Positions 37,876 through 47,378 are shown, counted from the first letter of the stretch. The stretch: DNA of 64,000 nt from Pseudomonas hydrolytica (GCF_021495345.1 NZ_CP099397.1:3224001-3288000), one strand, 5' to 3'. The notes: generated from the letters alone by a model not told the origin. Numbers and translations are program-made.

Positions 37876-38808
37876 TCAGCCCCCATCCACCACACGAATG
37901 CGATCAACCACGCGCGCCGCCAAGTCATCCGGCTTGAACTTGGCGAGAAAGTCATCGGCACCGACCTTCTTCACCATCGCCTGGTTGAATACCCCCGAGA
38001 GCGAAGTATGCAGGAGGATATGCAGCTTCTGCATGCGCGAATCGCTGCGAATCTCCGTAGTCAGGGTGTAGCCATCCATTTCCGGCATTTCGATGTCGGA
38101 AATCAGCATGAGCAGTTCCTTGTCGGGGTCGCGCCCTTCATCGGCCATCTTCTTGAGGTAGTTGAGCGCTTCACGACCGTCGTTCAATGCAGTGACTTCC
38201 ACCCCCACAGTCTGCAGACAACGAGACACCTGCTTACGTGCCACCGACGAGTCGTCGACGATCAGCACATGCTTGGTCACCGCCTGGCTCTGCACCTGGT
38301 CGTCGATCACACCGGCGGAGATCACCTCGGAGGTGGGCGCCACCTCGGCAAGGATCTTCTCCACGTCGATGATCTCGACCAGTTGCTGATCGAGCCGCGT
38401 CACCGCAGTCAGGTAGTGATCACGGCCGGTGCCCTTGGGTGGCGGATGGATCTCTTCCCAGTTCATGTTGACGATGCGCTCCACGGAACGCACCAGAAAG
38501 CCCTGAACCTTGGTGTTGTACTCAGTGATGATGACGAAGCTGGTCTTGAGGTCCTCCAGCGCCGCCCGCCCGGTGGCGATGGACAGATCGAGAATCGGAA
38601 TGGTGCCGCCACGGATATTGGCCACGCCGCGTACCACCGGACTGGATTTCGGCATGATGGTGAGGTTGGGGCACTGCAGCACCTCCTTCACCTTGAATAC
38701 GTTGATGCCGTAAAGCTGTGGGCCTTCCAGGCGAAATAGCAGCAACTCCAAGCGGTTCTGTCCCACCAGCTGGGTGCGCTGGTTAACCGAATCCATCAAC
38801 CCGGCCAT
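37876..38808 (-). CDS. cheV: CheV, CheW-receiver coupling protein
   Basis: CheV links receptors to the CheA kinase and carries a receiver domain for feedback. The 310-residue protein has a CheW-like domain (about 15-165: LLLFRLEGPQLYGINVFKV and GVANIRGGTIPILDL). A receiver domain follows (about 180-305) with HVLIVDDSSVARKQ, phospho-acceptor Asp in ISDIEMPEMDG and the lysine in FLAKFKPDD. The ATG at 38808 has a perfect AAGGAG 7 bases upstream. It is divergent from flgA. Confidence 0.96.
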   Translation of the reverse strand: MAGLMDSVNQRTQLVGQNRLELLLFRLEGPQLYGINVFKVKEVLQCPNLTIMPKSSPVVRGVANIRGGTIPILDLSIATGRAALEDLKTSFVIITEYNTKVQGFLVRSVERIVNMNWEEIHPPPKGTGRDHYLTAVTRLDQQLVEIIDVEKILAEVAPTSEVISAGVIDDQVQSQAVTKHVLIVDDSSVARKQVSRCLQTVGVEVTALNDGREALNYLKKMADEGRDPDKELLMLISDIEMPEMDGYTLTTEIRSDSRMQKLHILLHTSLSGVFNQAMVKKVGADDFLAKFKPDDLAARVVDRIRVVDGG

Positions 38809-38858
38809 GCCCGGACTCCTTATCTTCTGGTAGCGCCTACCCGTAGCAGCTTAGCAGG

Positions 38859-38873
38859 CGGCACGGGGCTTGC
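38859..38873 (+). promoter_or_regulatory. Sigma54 (RpoN) promoter of flgA, abutting its start codon
   Basis: CGGCAC-N5-TTGC matches the -24/-12 consensus except for the first base. Counting from the GG and GC pairs, transcription should start at about 38885, one base before the flgA ATG at 38886. Confidence 0.75.
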
Positions 38874-38885
38874 TTTGTATTAGTC

Positions 38886-39644
38886 ATGAAGCCAAGAACG
38901 TCATCATTCCGTCAGATACTGGCAAAGTGCCTTGCCCCTTTGTCCGTTTTACTCGCTTTGCCGATGCTCGGCTACAGCGGTACGGCGGCGGCGACTTTCA
39001 CCAGTACTGACGAACTTATCGGCGCCACCGAGTCCTTTCTTGAGGAGGCGGTCGTCGATTATCTACAGCGTAGCGAAATCCAGGGCCGCCATGAGATTCG
39101 CGTGAACCGACTCGACCCGCGGCTGCGTCTGGCCCTGTGCGACGAGCCGCTGACCACCACGCTGGAAAGCCCGGCGCAGCCCCTGGGCCGGGTGACCACG
39201 CGCGTGCGCTGCAACGGCAGCGCTCCCTGGACGGTGTTCGTGCCGGCAGAAGTGCGCCTGTATCGCCAGGTAGCGGTGCTGACCCGCCCGCTCAAGCGCC
39301 TGAGCGTAGTCAAAGCCTCCGATCTGAGCATGGTCGAGCGTGACGTGGGCCAGCTTGCCCAGGGCTACCTGACGGATCCGACGCAGGCCATAGGCAAGAA
39401 ATTGACGCGACAGCTGAATAGCGACCAGATCATCACCCCCGCCCACCTGCAGGTCGCAGAGGTGGTTCGCCGCGGCGACCAGGTGGTGATCAGCGCCAGC
39501 GGCGGCACGGTCAACGTACGTATGCCCGGCGAAGCCCTGACCGAAGGGGCTCCCGGCCAGCAGATCAATGTGCGCAACCTGCGTTCGCAACGGGTGATAC
39601 GCGCACGAGTAGTGGGCCCCGGTCAGGTGGAAGTCGCCATGTAG
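38886..39644 (+). CDS. flgA: FlgA, P-ring assembly chaperone
   Basis: FlgA is the periplasmic chaperone for FlgI. The 252-residue protein has a signal peptide (hydrophobic LAPLSVLLALPMLGYSGTAA, processing around residue 37) and the SAF-type domain in its C-terminal half (LTRPLKRLSVVKASDLSMVE; GDQVVISASGGTVNVRMPGE). There is no Shine-Dalgarno sequence before the ATG, and the sigma54 site predicts a transcript starting one base ahead, so it may be translated from a leaderless mRNA. No later start would keep the signal peptide. First gene of the plus-strand block. Confidence 0.93.
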   Translation: MKPRTSSFRQILAKCLAPLSVLLALPMLGYSGTAAATFTSTDELIGATESFLEEAVVDYLQRSEIQGRHEIRVNRLDPRLRLALCDEPLTTTLESPAQPLGRVTTRVRCNGSAPWTVFVPAEVRLYRQVAVLTRPLKRLSVVKASDLSMVERDVGQLAQGYLTDPTQAIGKKLTRQLNSDQIITPAHLQVAEVVRRGDQVVISASGGTVNVRMPGEALTEGAPGQQINVRNLRSQRVIRARVVGPGQVEVAM

Positions 39645-39711
39645 GCATGTTTCTTGTAACGTATCGCCTTGGCGATCTCCTACACTGCATTCAGTGGCGC
39701 GAAAAAAATCC

Positions 39712-39738
39712 TAAAGTTTTCTCGGCAAGGGCCGAAAA
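39712..39738 (+). promoter_or_regulatory. Sigma28 (FliA) promoter of flgM
   Basis: TAAA-N15-GCCGAAAA, one mismatch from the FliA consensus, about 40 bases upstream of the flgM ATG. It fits the known feedback where FliA drives its own anti-sigma factor. Confidence 0.85.
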
Positions 39739-39777
39739 GCTTGGCAAGCGTCCAACAATCGTCCGAGGTTTTGCATC

Positions 39778-40113
39778 ATGGTCATCGACTTCAACCGGCT
39801 GAACAATGCCAATACGCCCGCCAATGCGGGGCGTACCGGCGCCACTCAGACTGGCAATCGCAACGAGGCGGCGCAGCCGACCAAGGCGCCTGTCACCGGT
39901 AGCGATGAACAAACCACCGCCAAGAGCGGCGAATCCGTGCAACTGAGCCGTGAGGCCCAGCAGTTACAGAAAATCGGCGAGAAGCTGCGTGACCAGCCGA
40001 TCGTCGACAAAGAGCGCGTGGCCCAGCTGAAGCAGGCCATCGCCGACGGCAGCTACCAGGTCGACAGCAAGCGCGTCGCCCAGAAGCTGCTCGATTTCGA
40101 ATCCCAGCGCTAG
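39778..40113 (+). CDS. flgM: FlgM, anti-sigma28 factor
   Basis: FlgM binds FliA and is exported through the finished hook to release late genes. The 111-residue protein starts [14 protein letters not shown], has a disordered Gly/Thr/Gln-rich first half, and the conserved C-terminal part [19 protein letters not shown] and [20 protein letters not shown], which carries the sigma-binding helices. GAGG lies 9 bases upstream of the ATG. It is followed by flgN. Confidence 0.96.
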   Translation: MVIDFNRLNNANTPANAGRTGATQTGNRNEAAQPTKAPVTGSDEQTTAKSGESVQLSREAQQLQKIGEKLRDQPIVDKERVAQLKQAIADGSYQVDSKRVAQKLLDFESQR

Positions 40114-40163
40114 TCTCCGGGCTGCGCTGGGGGTGTTGGACGCCCGACCCCCAAGAGCCCGCC

Positions 40164-40631
40164 ATGCACGACACAGCCCTGCTTGACCTGTTCACCACCG
40201 ATATCGGCACCGCCGAGCAGTTGCTCGAGCTGATCGACACCGAATTCCAGGCCCTGACCGAGCGCGATCTTCCGCGTCTGGAAAGCCTGCTCAACGACAA
40301 ACAACCCCTTCTCGCCCTGCTCCAGCAACATGCTGGCGAGCGCAGCCGCGTGCTGCAGAACGCCGGCCTGAATGCCGACCGAGACGGCCTCAAGGCGCTG
40401 GCAGCGGGCTCTGCCCTGGGCGAGCAGCTGCTGGCCCGTAGCGAGGAGCTGTCCAACCTGCTGCAGCGTTGCCATGAGGCCAATCTGCGTAACGGCCGTC
40501 TGATTCGCGCCAACCAGGCTTCGGTCGGCAGCGTTCTCGGCATCCTGCGCGGCGGGGAGACGCCCGGCCTCTATGACAGCCGCGGCAGCGCCGCTAGAAT
40601 CGCGCAGCAAAGGCCACTCAGCCAGGCCTGA
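40164..40631 (+). CDS. flgN: FlgN, export chaperone for FlgK and FlgL
   Basis: FlgN is the cytoplasmic chaperone of the junction proteins. The 155-residue protein is almost all helical (LLDLFTTDIGTAEQLLELID and LTERDLPRLESLLNDKQPLL) and has a C-terminal segment ANQASVGSVLGIL and GLYDSRG as in the FlgN family. It sits 50 bases after flgM, the standard location. The ribosome-binding site is weak (AAGAG). Confidence 0.93.
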   Translation: MHDTALLDLFTTDIGTAEQLLELIDTEFQALTERDLPRLESLLNDKQPLLALLQQHAGERSRVLQNAGLNADRDGLKALAAGSALGEQLLARSEELSNLLQRCHEANLRNGRLIRANQASVGSVLGILRGGETPGLYDSRGSAARIAQQRPLSQA

Positions 40632-40725
40632 GAACAGCCGCAAAAACAAGAAAGCACAGGGACATGCAGGCACTTAGCCAGTATGCTAGTGCCGTTGTAG
40701 TCTATGACTCGGAGAGTTCCGAACT

Positions 40726-41475
40726 GTGTCCAGCGCGTTCAACGACGAGAGCGGCCCCCAGCCGCCCAAGGTGCTCAAGACATCCGTCGAGATCATTGCC
40801 ACCTTGCGTCAATTGCAACAGAACCATGATCCCCTCGTTATCCAATTCAAGGATCGTGGCCAGCGTTTTCAAAGCTACCTCGTCGAAATCGATAAAGACC
40901 GTGCGCGATTGGCACTGGACGAAATCATCCCCACCGACGGCGAACGCTTCTTCAAGCAGGGCGAAACCTTCAACGTCGAGGCCTACCGCGATGGCGTGCG
41001 AGTGGCCTGGACCTGCGAGCACGACGTGCAACTGGGCGAGTTCGAAGGCGCGCCGTGCTACTGGGCTCCGCTCCCCTCGGAAGTGATCTATCACCAGCGC
41101 CGCAGCGCCTTTCGCGCACCGCTCAAGCAGAGCGACTTGGTCAAGGTGGTGCTGGCTGGCGACAAGCTGCGCGAACCGCTGCAAGGTCATCTGCTGGATA
41201 TTTCGGCCACCGGCTGCAAGCTGCGCTTTCCCGGCAACCTCAGCCAGCAGCTGAGCAACGGTCAGGTGCACGAACGACTCACCGCTCACCTGCCCTTCGG
41301 CGCGATGACCTGCGCGGTGGAACTGCGCCACGTGCAGTACGAAGAGAAGATCGACATGACCTTCGTCGGCACCCGCTTCTACCGCATCAACGGCCTGGAG
41401 CAACGCCAGGTCGAACGCTTCGTCTACCAGCTGCAGCGCGAGGCGCGCCGCACGGAGAGCGACGGCCTGTTCTGA
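40726..41475 (+). CDS. flgZ: FlgZ/YcgR, c-di-GMP-binding flagellar brake
   Basis: This protein slows the flagellar motor when c-di-GMP is high. The 249-residue protein has an N-terminal YcgR domain (about 20-115) and a C-terminal PilZ domain (about 120-240). Both c-di-GMP motifs are present: RxxxR in QRRSAFRAP and DxSxxG in LLDISATGCKLRF. The start is the GTG at 40726, with GGAG about 11 bases before. A small inverted repeat (GGCACT/AGTGCC) lies in the 94-bp gap after flgN, but no promoter motif is clear. Confidence 0.93.
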   Translation: MSSAFNDESGPQPPKVLKTSVEIIATLRQLQQNHDPLVIQFKDRGQRFQSYLVEIDKDRARLALDEIIPTDGERFFKQGETFNVEAYRDGVRVAWTCEHDVQLGEFEGAPCYWAPLPSEVIYHQRRSAFRAPLKQSDLVKVVLAGDKLREPLQGHLLDISATGCKLRFPGNLSQQLSNGQVHERLTAHLPFGAMTCAVELRHVQYEEKIDMTFVGTRFYRINGLEQRQVERFVYQLQREARRTESDGLF

Positions 41476-41481
41476 CAGCCC

Positions 41482-42792
41482 CTACTGACCTGCTCGCGGC
41501 GCCTCGGCATCCTCCTGGGCCGCAGCCGCGGCGGGCTCGTGCATCTGCTCATGCACCGTCTGCTCATCCACCCGGGGATCGAGCGCAGCCACCAGAGGCG
41601 AGCTGGCGACGTTGCCCGGCATGGCCATGTGGTGCAGCGGCGCATCCTCTACCTGATGCAGATGGGTGACCACTTCGGGCCGGATGCGCCACACCAGGAT
41701 CAGCGCACAGACGCAGACGAACACGTAGAGCATGTTGGCGCCGTAGAAGCGCATCAGCACTCCTGCCAGCAGCGGCCCGACACAGGCTCCTACGCCAAAG
41801 GTCACCAGCAACATGGCGGTCAACGACACGCGCCGCTCCGGCTCGACGTGATCGTTGGCCAGAGCCACCGCCAGCGGATACAGGCTGAACTGCATCAGGC
41901 TGACCAGAAAGCCGATACCGATCAGCAAGCCGAGGAAGACTTCCGGCAGTACCGCCAGGGGCAACGCGGCCAGCAGCAGCAATACCGCACAACCGCGAAT
42001 CAGGCGCACCCGGTCCTGCCGATCCGATAGCCAACCCAACGGCCACTGCACCAGCAGTCCCGCCAGAATGCAGCTGCCCATGAACAGACCGACCTGTTCG
42101 GTGGAAAGGCCCATGCGGGTGGCATAAAGCGGCGCCAAGCCGTAGAAGGAACCGATAAGCAACCCGGCCACGGCGATGGTGGTCAGCGACAACGGCACCC
42201 GGCTAAGGAAGAACCTCAGCTCCAGCGGCGCGGGGTGCAGGGGCGCCGGATGCAGTCGGCGGGTCAGCGCCACCGGCACCAGACACAGGGCGAAGCACAG
42301 GGCGACCAGCATCAGCAGCTCCAGGCCCAGGGTCGGATGCACCACCAGGGTCAGCTGGCCGAGAATCAGCCCCAGGTAGGAGGCCGCCATGTAACCGCTG
42401 AACACCAGGCCGCGCTGCCGCGCTTCGGCCTGCTCGTTGAGCCAGCTCTCGATCACCATGTACTGGCACATCATGCCCAGGCCCACCAGCATGCGCAGGA
42501 ACAACCAGAACGGCAGCCACTCCACCAGGCCATGCCCCAGTACCGCCGCGGTAACCACCCCGGCGCAGGCGACATAGGCACGAATATGGCCGACCCGACC
42601 GATCAGCCGGTGCCCGAGCTTGCCGCCCAGCACCAGGCCGAAGTAATTGGCCGCCATCAGCGCACCGACCCACAGGCCGTCCACCGTATCGGCCAGGCGC
42701 AGCGCCAGGTAGGTGCTGAGCAGGCCGGAGCCGAGCAGCATCAGCAAGGTTGCGAAGTACAGCGAGCGGAACGACTTCCAGATAAGGCGCAT
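41482..42792 (-). CDS. MFS transporter (YcaD-like)
   Basis: This is a 436-residue major facilitator protein with about 12 predicted membrane segments. It includes the A-type loop GGKLGHRLIGRVGHIRAY between TM2 and TM3 and GWLSDRQDRVRLIRG in the second half. The C-terminal 65 residues are a soluble Ala/Glu-rich tail with His residues (HLHQVEDAPLHHMAM). It resembles the YcaD/UMF-type MFS group. It is convergent with flgZ and lies 60 bases after the polyamine-ligase gene, so it may move a related amine or amino acid; the substrate is not known. The ATG at 42792 is preferred over a GTG eight codons upstream. Confidence 0.82.
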   Translation of the reverse strand: MRLIWKSFRSLYFATLLMLLGSGLLSTYLALRLADTVDGLWVGALMAANYFGLVLGGKLGHRLIGRVGHIRAYVACAGVVTAAVLGHGLVEWLPFWLFLRMLVGLGMMCQYMVIESWLNEQAEARQRGLVFSGYMAASYLGLILGQLTLVVHPTLGLELLMLVALCFALCLVPVALTRRLHPAPLHPAPLELRFFLSRVPLSLTTIAVAGLLIGSFYGLAPLYATRMGLSTEQVGLFMGSCILAGLLVQWPLGWLSDRQDRVRLIRGCAVLLLLAALPLAVLPEVFLGLLIGIGFLVSLMQFSLYPLAVALANDHVEPERRVSLTAMLLVTFGVGACVGPLLAGVLMRFYGANMLYVFVCVCALILVWRIRPEVVTHLHQVEDAPLHHMAMPGNVASSPLVAALDPRVDEQTVHEQMHEPAAAAAQEDAEAPRAGQ

Positions 42793-42852
42793 GTGCGGGT
42801 AGAGCTCCTTGTACACGGCGCGAGCGGGTAGCTCGCACCGGGCGCGATGGTG

Positions 42853-44196
42853 TCAGGCCTGTGCGGCCAGCACGCGACGCTCCCAGGGGGTGATTTCGTC
42901 GTAGAAGCTGGTGAGCTCCATGGTCTTGCTGGCGATATATCCTTCGATGAACTCCGCACCGAACAGTTCGACCGCCAGTTCGCTGCGTTTCAGACGCTCG
43001 ATGGCGGCATGCATGGTACAGGGTAGCGTCAATTGCTCGGGCACCTCGAACTCACCCTGGATCGGCGCGCTCGGCTGCAGCTCGTGCTCCAGTCCGTGCA
43101 GTCCTGCCGCCAGGCTGGCGGCCAGGGCCAGATAGGGGTTGGCGTCAGCGCCCGGCAGGCGGTTCTCCACCCGTCGTGCGGCAGGTGCACTGGCCGGAAT
43201 ACGCAGGCCGGCGGCGCGATTGTCAGCCGACCAGCAGGCGTTGTTCGGCGATGCGTAGGGATGGCACAGACGCTGATAGGAATTCACGTGCGGCGCGAAC
43301 AGCAGAGTGAAGTCCGCCAGCGCCGCCTGCTGGCCGCCGATGAAATGGTGAAAGGCGGGCGTCGCCTCGCCGTCCTCGGCGCTGAAGATATTGCGACCAC
43401 TGCCCTGCTCCACCACGCTCTGGTGGATGTGCATCGAGCTGCCCGGGGTGTGCGCCAGAGGTTTGGCCATGCACACCACGGCAAGGCCATGCTTGAGCCC
43501 CACCTCTTTCAGCAGGTGCTTGAACAGAAAGGTCTGATCGGCCAGCTGCAGCGCGTCACCGTGCAGCAGATTGATCTCGAACTGGCTGACGCCCATCTCG
43601 TGCATGAAGGTGTCGCGTGGCAGGCCGAGCGCCGCCATGCAGCGATAGACCTCGGCGAAGAAGGGCCGCAGGCCATTGCCCGAACTGACGCTGAAGGCCG
43701 AGCCGCCGTCTTCGCGGCGGCGATCCAGGCCGACCGGCGGCTGGAACGGCTGCTGCGGATCGGCATTCGGCGCAAACACGAAGAACTCCAGTTCGGTGGC
43801 CACCACCGGCTGCCAGCCGTGCTGCGCATAACGGGCCAGCACGCGCTTGAGCAGCGCCCGAGTGGACAGGCCGGAGCTGCGGCCATCCAGTTCCTCGGCG
43901 TCGCAGATCGCCAGGGCGCGCGGCGGCTCGCTCCAGGGCAGACGGTGGATCTGCTCCGGCGCCGCGACCAGCGCCAGATCACCGTCATCGCTGCCATAGA
44001 AACGCGCCGGCGGATAGCCGCCCATGATGCACTGCAGCAACACGCCGCGCGCCAGCTGCAAACGGCGCCCCTCGAGAAAACCCGCTGCGGTCATCACCTT
44101 GCCGCGCGGCACGCCATTGAGGTCAGGGGTCACGCAGTCGATTTCATCGATGCCACGCAGGAGGGTTTCCAATGCATGGCGGCTGGCGGTGCTCAT
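42853..44196 (-). CDS. Glutamine synthetase-family gamma-glutamylpolyamine synthetase (PuuA/PauA-like)
   Basis: This 447-residue enzyme is of the glutamine synthetase fold, with TELEFFVF, HEMGVSQFEINL (metal Glu), GSSMHIHQS and SADNRAAGLRIP, and RVENRLPGADANPYLALAA. Lengths and motifs fit the PuuA/PauA group, which attaches glutamate to putrescine or other polyamines for catabolism rather than making glutamine. In P. aeruginosa a PauA paralogue (pauA5, as I recall) lies in the same place beyond flgZ, so this is probably its orthologue. It starts at the ATG at 44196. The 279-bp gap upstream to sstT shows no clear regulator site. Confidence 0.85.
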   Translation of the reverse strand: MSTASRHALETLLRGIDEIDCVTPDLNGVPRGKVMTAAGFLEGRRLQLARGVLLQCIMGGYPPARFYGSDDGDLALVAAPEQIHRLPWSEPPRALAICDAEELDGRSSGLSTRALLKRVLARYAQHGWQPVVATELEFFVFAPNADPQQPFQPPVGLDRRREDGGSAFSVSSGNGLRPFFAEVYRCMAALGLPRDTFMHEMGVSQFEINLLHGDALQLADQTFLFKHLLKEVGLKHGLAVVCMAKPLAHTPGSSMHIHQSVVEQGSGRNIFSAEDGEATPAFHHFIGGQQAALADFTLLFAPHVNSYQRLCHPYASPNNACWSADNRAAGLRIPASAPAARRVENRLPGADANPYLALAASLAAGLHGLEHELQPSAPIQGEFEVPEQLTLPCTMHAAIERLKRSELAVELFGAEFIEGYIASKTMELTSFYDEITPWERRVLAAQA

Positions 44197-44475
44197 GTGA
44201 GGCTGTCCTTGTATGACCCGAGAGCCGCTTCGGCGCGGCGAGACGTACAAAATACGCACCGGATGTTCGATATTTCAAGCAGGGCGCGCTTGCCGATATG
44301 CGACACCGGCTTGCACCCTGTCGCCCTGATGGCAGCGCCTGGCTCGATGCGTCAGGCGACTGTGCTAGAGTCGCGCGCTATTTTTTCCGCCAGCCTGTGA
44401 CAGGGCTGGCCGGAAGTCCTCTCGCCCAGAGCGCAGCACGCCGTGTAAAGCGCCCCGCAACCAGAGACTCGACTG

Positions 44476-45699
44476 ATGTCACAAGCCCTCCACCCTGCCC
44501 TGCAGCTGCTCAACCGCACCAGCCTGGTGATGCAGATCTTCATCGGCCTGCTGGCCGGTATCGCCCTTGCCCTGATCGCCCCACAGGCGGCGCTGTCGGT
44601 CGGCTTCGTCGGCAACGTGTTCGTCTCGGCCCTGAAGGCCGTGGCGCCGGTGCTGGTGTTCATCCTGGTGATGTCGTCCATCGCCAACCATCAGCACGGC
44701 CAGCAGACCCATATCCGCCCGATCCTGCTGATGTACCTGATCGGCACCTTCAGCGCCGCGCTGGTGGCGGTGGTTGCCAGCTTCGCCTTCCCGTCGTCGC
44801 TGGTGCTGAGCAGCCAGGCCGCCGAACTGACGCCCCCCGGCGGCATCGGCGAGGTGCTCAAGACCCTGCTGCTGAACATCGTCGACAACCCGGTCAACGC
44901 CCTGCTGCGCGGCAACTTCATCGGCATCCTGGCCTGGGCCATCGGCCTCGGCTTCGCCTTCCGCCACGCCAGCCCCGGCAGCAAGCAGCTGCTGGGCGAT
45001 CTGGCCAACGGCGTGACCGCCATCGTCAAGCTGGTGATCCGCCTGGCGCCGCTGGGCATCTTCGGCCTGGTCGCCGCGACCCTGGCCGAGTCCGGCTTCG
45101 ATGCCCTGCTCGGTTACCTGCACCTGCTGGTGGTGCTGGTCGGCTGCATGCTGCTGGTGGCCCTGGTGATCAACCCGGCGCTGGTGTACTGGAAGCTGCG
45201 CCGCAACCCCTACCCGCTGGTGCTGACCTGCCTGCGCGAGAGCGGCATCACCGCCTTCTTCACCCGCAGCTCGGCCGCCAACATCCCGGTCAACCTGCAG
45301 CTGTGCCAGCGCCTGGGCCTGCATGAGGAAACCTATTCGATCTCCATCCCGCTGGGCGCCACCATCAACATGGCCGGCGCGGCGATCACCATCACCGTGC
45401 TGACCATGGCCGCGGTGCATACCCTGGGCATCGCCGTCGACCTGCCCACCGCCCTGCTGCTGAGCGTGCTGGCCTCGATCAGCGCCTGCGGCGCCTCGGG
45501 CGTGGCCGGCGGCTCGCTGCTGCTGATCCCGCTGGCCTGCAGCCTGTTCGGCATCCCCAACGAGGTGGCCATGCAGGTGGTGGCCATCGGCTTCATCATC
45601 GGCATCGTGCAGGACTCGGCGGAAACCGCGCTGAACTCCTCCACCGACGCCCTGTTCACCGCTGCCGCGTGCATGGCGGAAGAGCAGCGTCAGGCCTGA
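44476..45699 (+). CDS. sstT: SstT, Na+/serine-threonine symporter
   Basis: SstT is a sodium-coupled serine/threonine importer of the dicarboxylate/amino acid:cation symporter family. The 407-residue, highly hydrophobic protein contains the re-entrant motif [15 protein letters not shown], the [17 protein letters not shown] helix and [17 protein letters not shown]. Near the C-terminus it has [17 protein letters not shown]. Length and motifs match SstT closely. It is transcribed alone, and the repeat after it may act as a terminator. Confidence 0.95.
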
Positions 45700-45742
45700 A
45701 CCTCCAGGGCTCGTCCCTCAGGCGAGCCCGCCATCCGCCAAG

Positions 45743-45763
45743 TGGTGCGCACGGCGCACCCTA
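45743..45763. repeat. REP-like element (half copy) after sstT
   Basis: A 21-base sequence identical at 20 of 21 positions to the right arm of the repeat at 36872-36932. It contains its own hairpin (GGTGCGC-ACG-GCGCACC), which may help end the sstT transcript. Confidence 0.65.
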
Positions 45764-45796
45764 CGGATCGGGGACGCGACAGGACGCCACAAAATT

Positions 45797-45815
45797 GATA
45801 ACGATTAGCGTTTGA
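45797..45815. promoter_or_regulatory. Fur-box-like site upstream of the siderophore ABC ATPase
   Basis: GATAACGATTAGCGTTTGA matches the 19-bp Fur consensus (GATAATGATAATCATTATC) at 12 positions. It lies 41 bases before the ABC ATPase start, in a siderophore locus, so iron repression is likely. Confidence 0.6.
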
Positions 45816-45856
45816 ATTAGATTGACGCCCTTCGCAACCCCACCGCGGACGGCTTC

Positions 45857-46624
45857 ATGTTCGAATTGCAAAGCGTCAGTTTCAGCATTCCTGAACGCAC
45901 CCTGCTGCATCCCCTGAACCTGCACATCGATGCCGGACGCATGGTCGGCCTGATCGGCCACAACGGTTCAGGCAAGTCCACCCTGATCAAACTGCTTGCC
46001 CGCCAGCAGTCGCCCAGCGGCGGCCATATCCTGCTCGACGGCAAACCGCTGCAGGCCTGGGGTCAGCGCGACTTCGCTCGGCAGGTGGCCTATCTGCCTC
46101 AGCAACTGCCGCAGACCGAAGGCCTGAGCGTACGCGAGCTGGTGGGCTTCGGCCGGTATCCCTGGCACGGCGCCCTTGGCCGCCTGGGCAGCGAAGACCG
46201 CGCGCACATCGAGCGCGCCATGGACCTGACCGACACCGGCATGTTTGCCGATCGCCTGGTCGACCAGCTCTCTGGCGGCGAGCGCCAGCGCGTCTGGCTG
46301 GCCATGCTGCTGGCGCAGAACACCCGCTACCTGCTGCTCGACGAACCCACCTCGGCGCTGGACATCGCCCACCAGGTGGAAGTCCTCTCACGGGTTCACG
46401 ACCTCAGTCGCGAGCTGGGCCTCGGCGTGCTGGTGGTGCTGCACGACATCAACATGGCCGCGCGCTACTGCGACCACCTGCTGGCCCTGCACAGCGGTCG
46501 CCTGCTGGCACAGGGCAGCCCGGCCGAGCTGATGCACGGCGAAACCCTGGAGCGCATCTACGGCGTGCCCATGGGGGTGATGGCCAATCCGGTGGACGGC
46601 TCGCCGATCAGCTACCTGCACTGA
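45857..46624 (+). CDS. Ferric-siderophore ABC transporter ATPase (FhuC/FecE-like)
   Basis: This 255-residue ATPase energises siderophore import across the inner membrane. It has Walker A GLIGHNGSGKST (about 32-43), Q-loop VAYLPQQLP, the family-typical GRYPWHGALG, signature LSGGERQRVWLA, Walker B YLLLDEPTSALD and the H-loop VLHDINMAARY. These place it in the FecE/FhuC/FepC group. The cognate permease and binding protein are encoded nearby on the other strand. It is convergent with the FhuF-like gene (10 bases apart). Confidence 0.93.
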   Translation: MFELQSVSFSIPERTLLHPLNLHIDAGRMVGLIGHNGSGKSTLIKLLARQQSPSGGHILLDGKPLQAWGQRDFARQVAYLPQQLPQTEGLSVRELVGFGRYPWHGALGRLGSEDRAHIERAMDLTDTGMFADRLVDQLSGGERQRVWLAMLLAQNTRYLLLDEPTSALDIAHQVEVLSRVHDLSRELGLGVLVVLHDINMAARYCDHLLALHSGRLLAQGSPAELMHGETLERIYGVPMGVMANPVDGSPISYLH

Positions 46625-46634
46625 CCGGCACGCC

Positions 46635-47378
46635 TCAGGACGCCGAAGCGGACGCCTGCGCCGGGGGCTCGTCGAGCAGCGGGCAGTTCTCGCACAGTTC
46701 CAGTTCGGGCAGCAGATAACGAATGCAGCACACTCGCCGTTGCCGCCACGGCAGTGCAGCGCCCTGCAGCTCGACATAACGCACCGGCTGATACAGCGGG
46801 TTACGTCGCCCGTCAGGCTGCTGGGCCGCCTGCAGGAGGCTGAAACCGTCGGCCAGCAGTGGCGCCGGCAGTACCTTGCCCAGCGCCGTCAGAATCCACT
46901 CGAAATAGTTGCCGGCATTGCTCCAGAGCACCTTGGGCGCGATCTTCACCTGCGCGGTGAAGGCCTGGATCAGGGGCTGCAAGTGGTCATGCTGGAGATG
47001 GGCAAAACGCTCGAACGGATCGCCCGGAGCGAACGGCTGCCCCGCATCGCGCAGCTTGAACGCCTGTGGCAAGTGTTCCTCGTCGAGCACCACCTGGATG
47101 TCATCGAGGTTTAGCGGCAGGCGTCGGTTCAGCACCAGCGCGGCGGCCACCACTGGCGGGATCAGGCGCACGAAATAGTGCTTCGACCACTGCGACAGCA
47201 GCGCACGGCGGTCGCCGCCGGTGTACGACTCGCCGAAGCGCGCCAGCAGCACCGGCAGCCCCTCGTCGCTGAGCAGTTCGCGCAGCGGCACCGAGGGCCG
47301 TGGATCATCGTGCAGCACCAGGGTGTCCCGATAAGAGGAGAAGTCGCCAATGAACAGCGGCGCCAGTGCCTCAATCAC
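46635..47378 (-). CDS. fhuF: FhuF-like siderophore-iron reductase
   Basis: FhuF-type proteins reduce Fe3+ on hydroxamate siderophores in the cytoplasm with a [2Fe-2S] cluster. The 247-residue protein has the diagnostic C-terminal cysteine pattern CC-x10-C-x2-C (RRVCCIRY to LCENCPL). Upstream it has KVLWSNAGNYFEWILTAL, also conserved. This supports a ferric hydroxamate as the transported siderophore. It lies 21 bases after the N-acyltransferase gene and is probably co-transcribed with it. Confidence 0.9.
   Translation of the reverse strand: MIEALAPLFIGDFSSYRDTLVLHDDPRPSVPLRELLSDEGLPVLLARFGESYTGGDRRALLSQWSKHYFVRLIPPVVAAALVLNRRLPLNLDDIQVVLDEEHLPQAFKLRDAGQPFAPGDPFERFAHLQHDHLQPLIQAFTAQVKIAPKVLWSNAGNYFEWILTALGKVLPAPLLADGFSLLQAAQQPDGRRNPLYQPVRYVELQGAALPWRQRRVCCIRYLLPELELCENCPLLDEPPAQASASAS

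Noticed and set aside
42853..44196. A true nitrogen-assimilation glutamine synthetase (GlnA)
   Set aside because: The protein lacks the adenylylation-site region expected for GlnA and has the PuuA/PauA length and motif spacing; location also matches a PauA paralogue.
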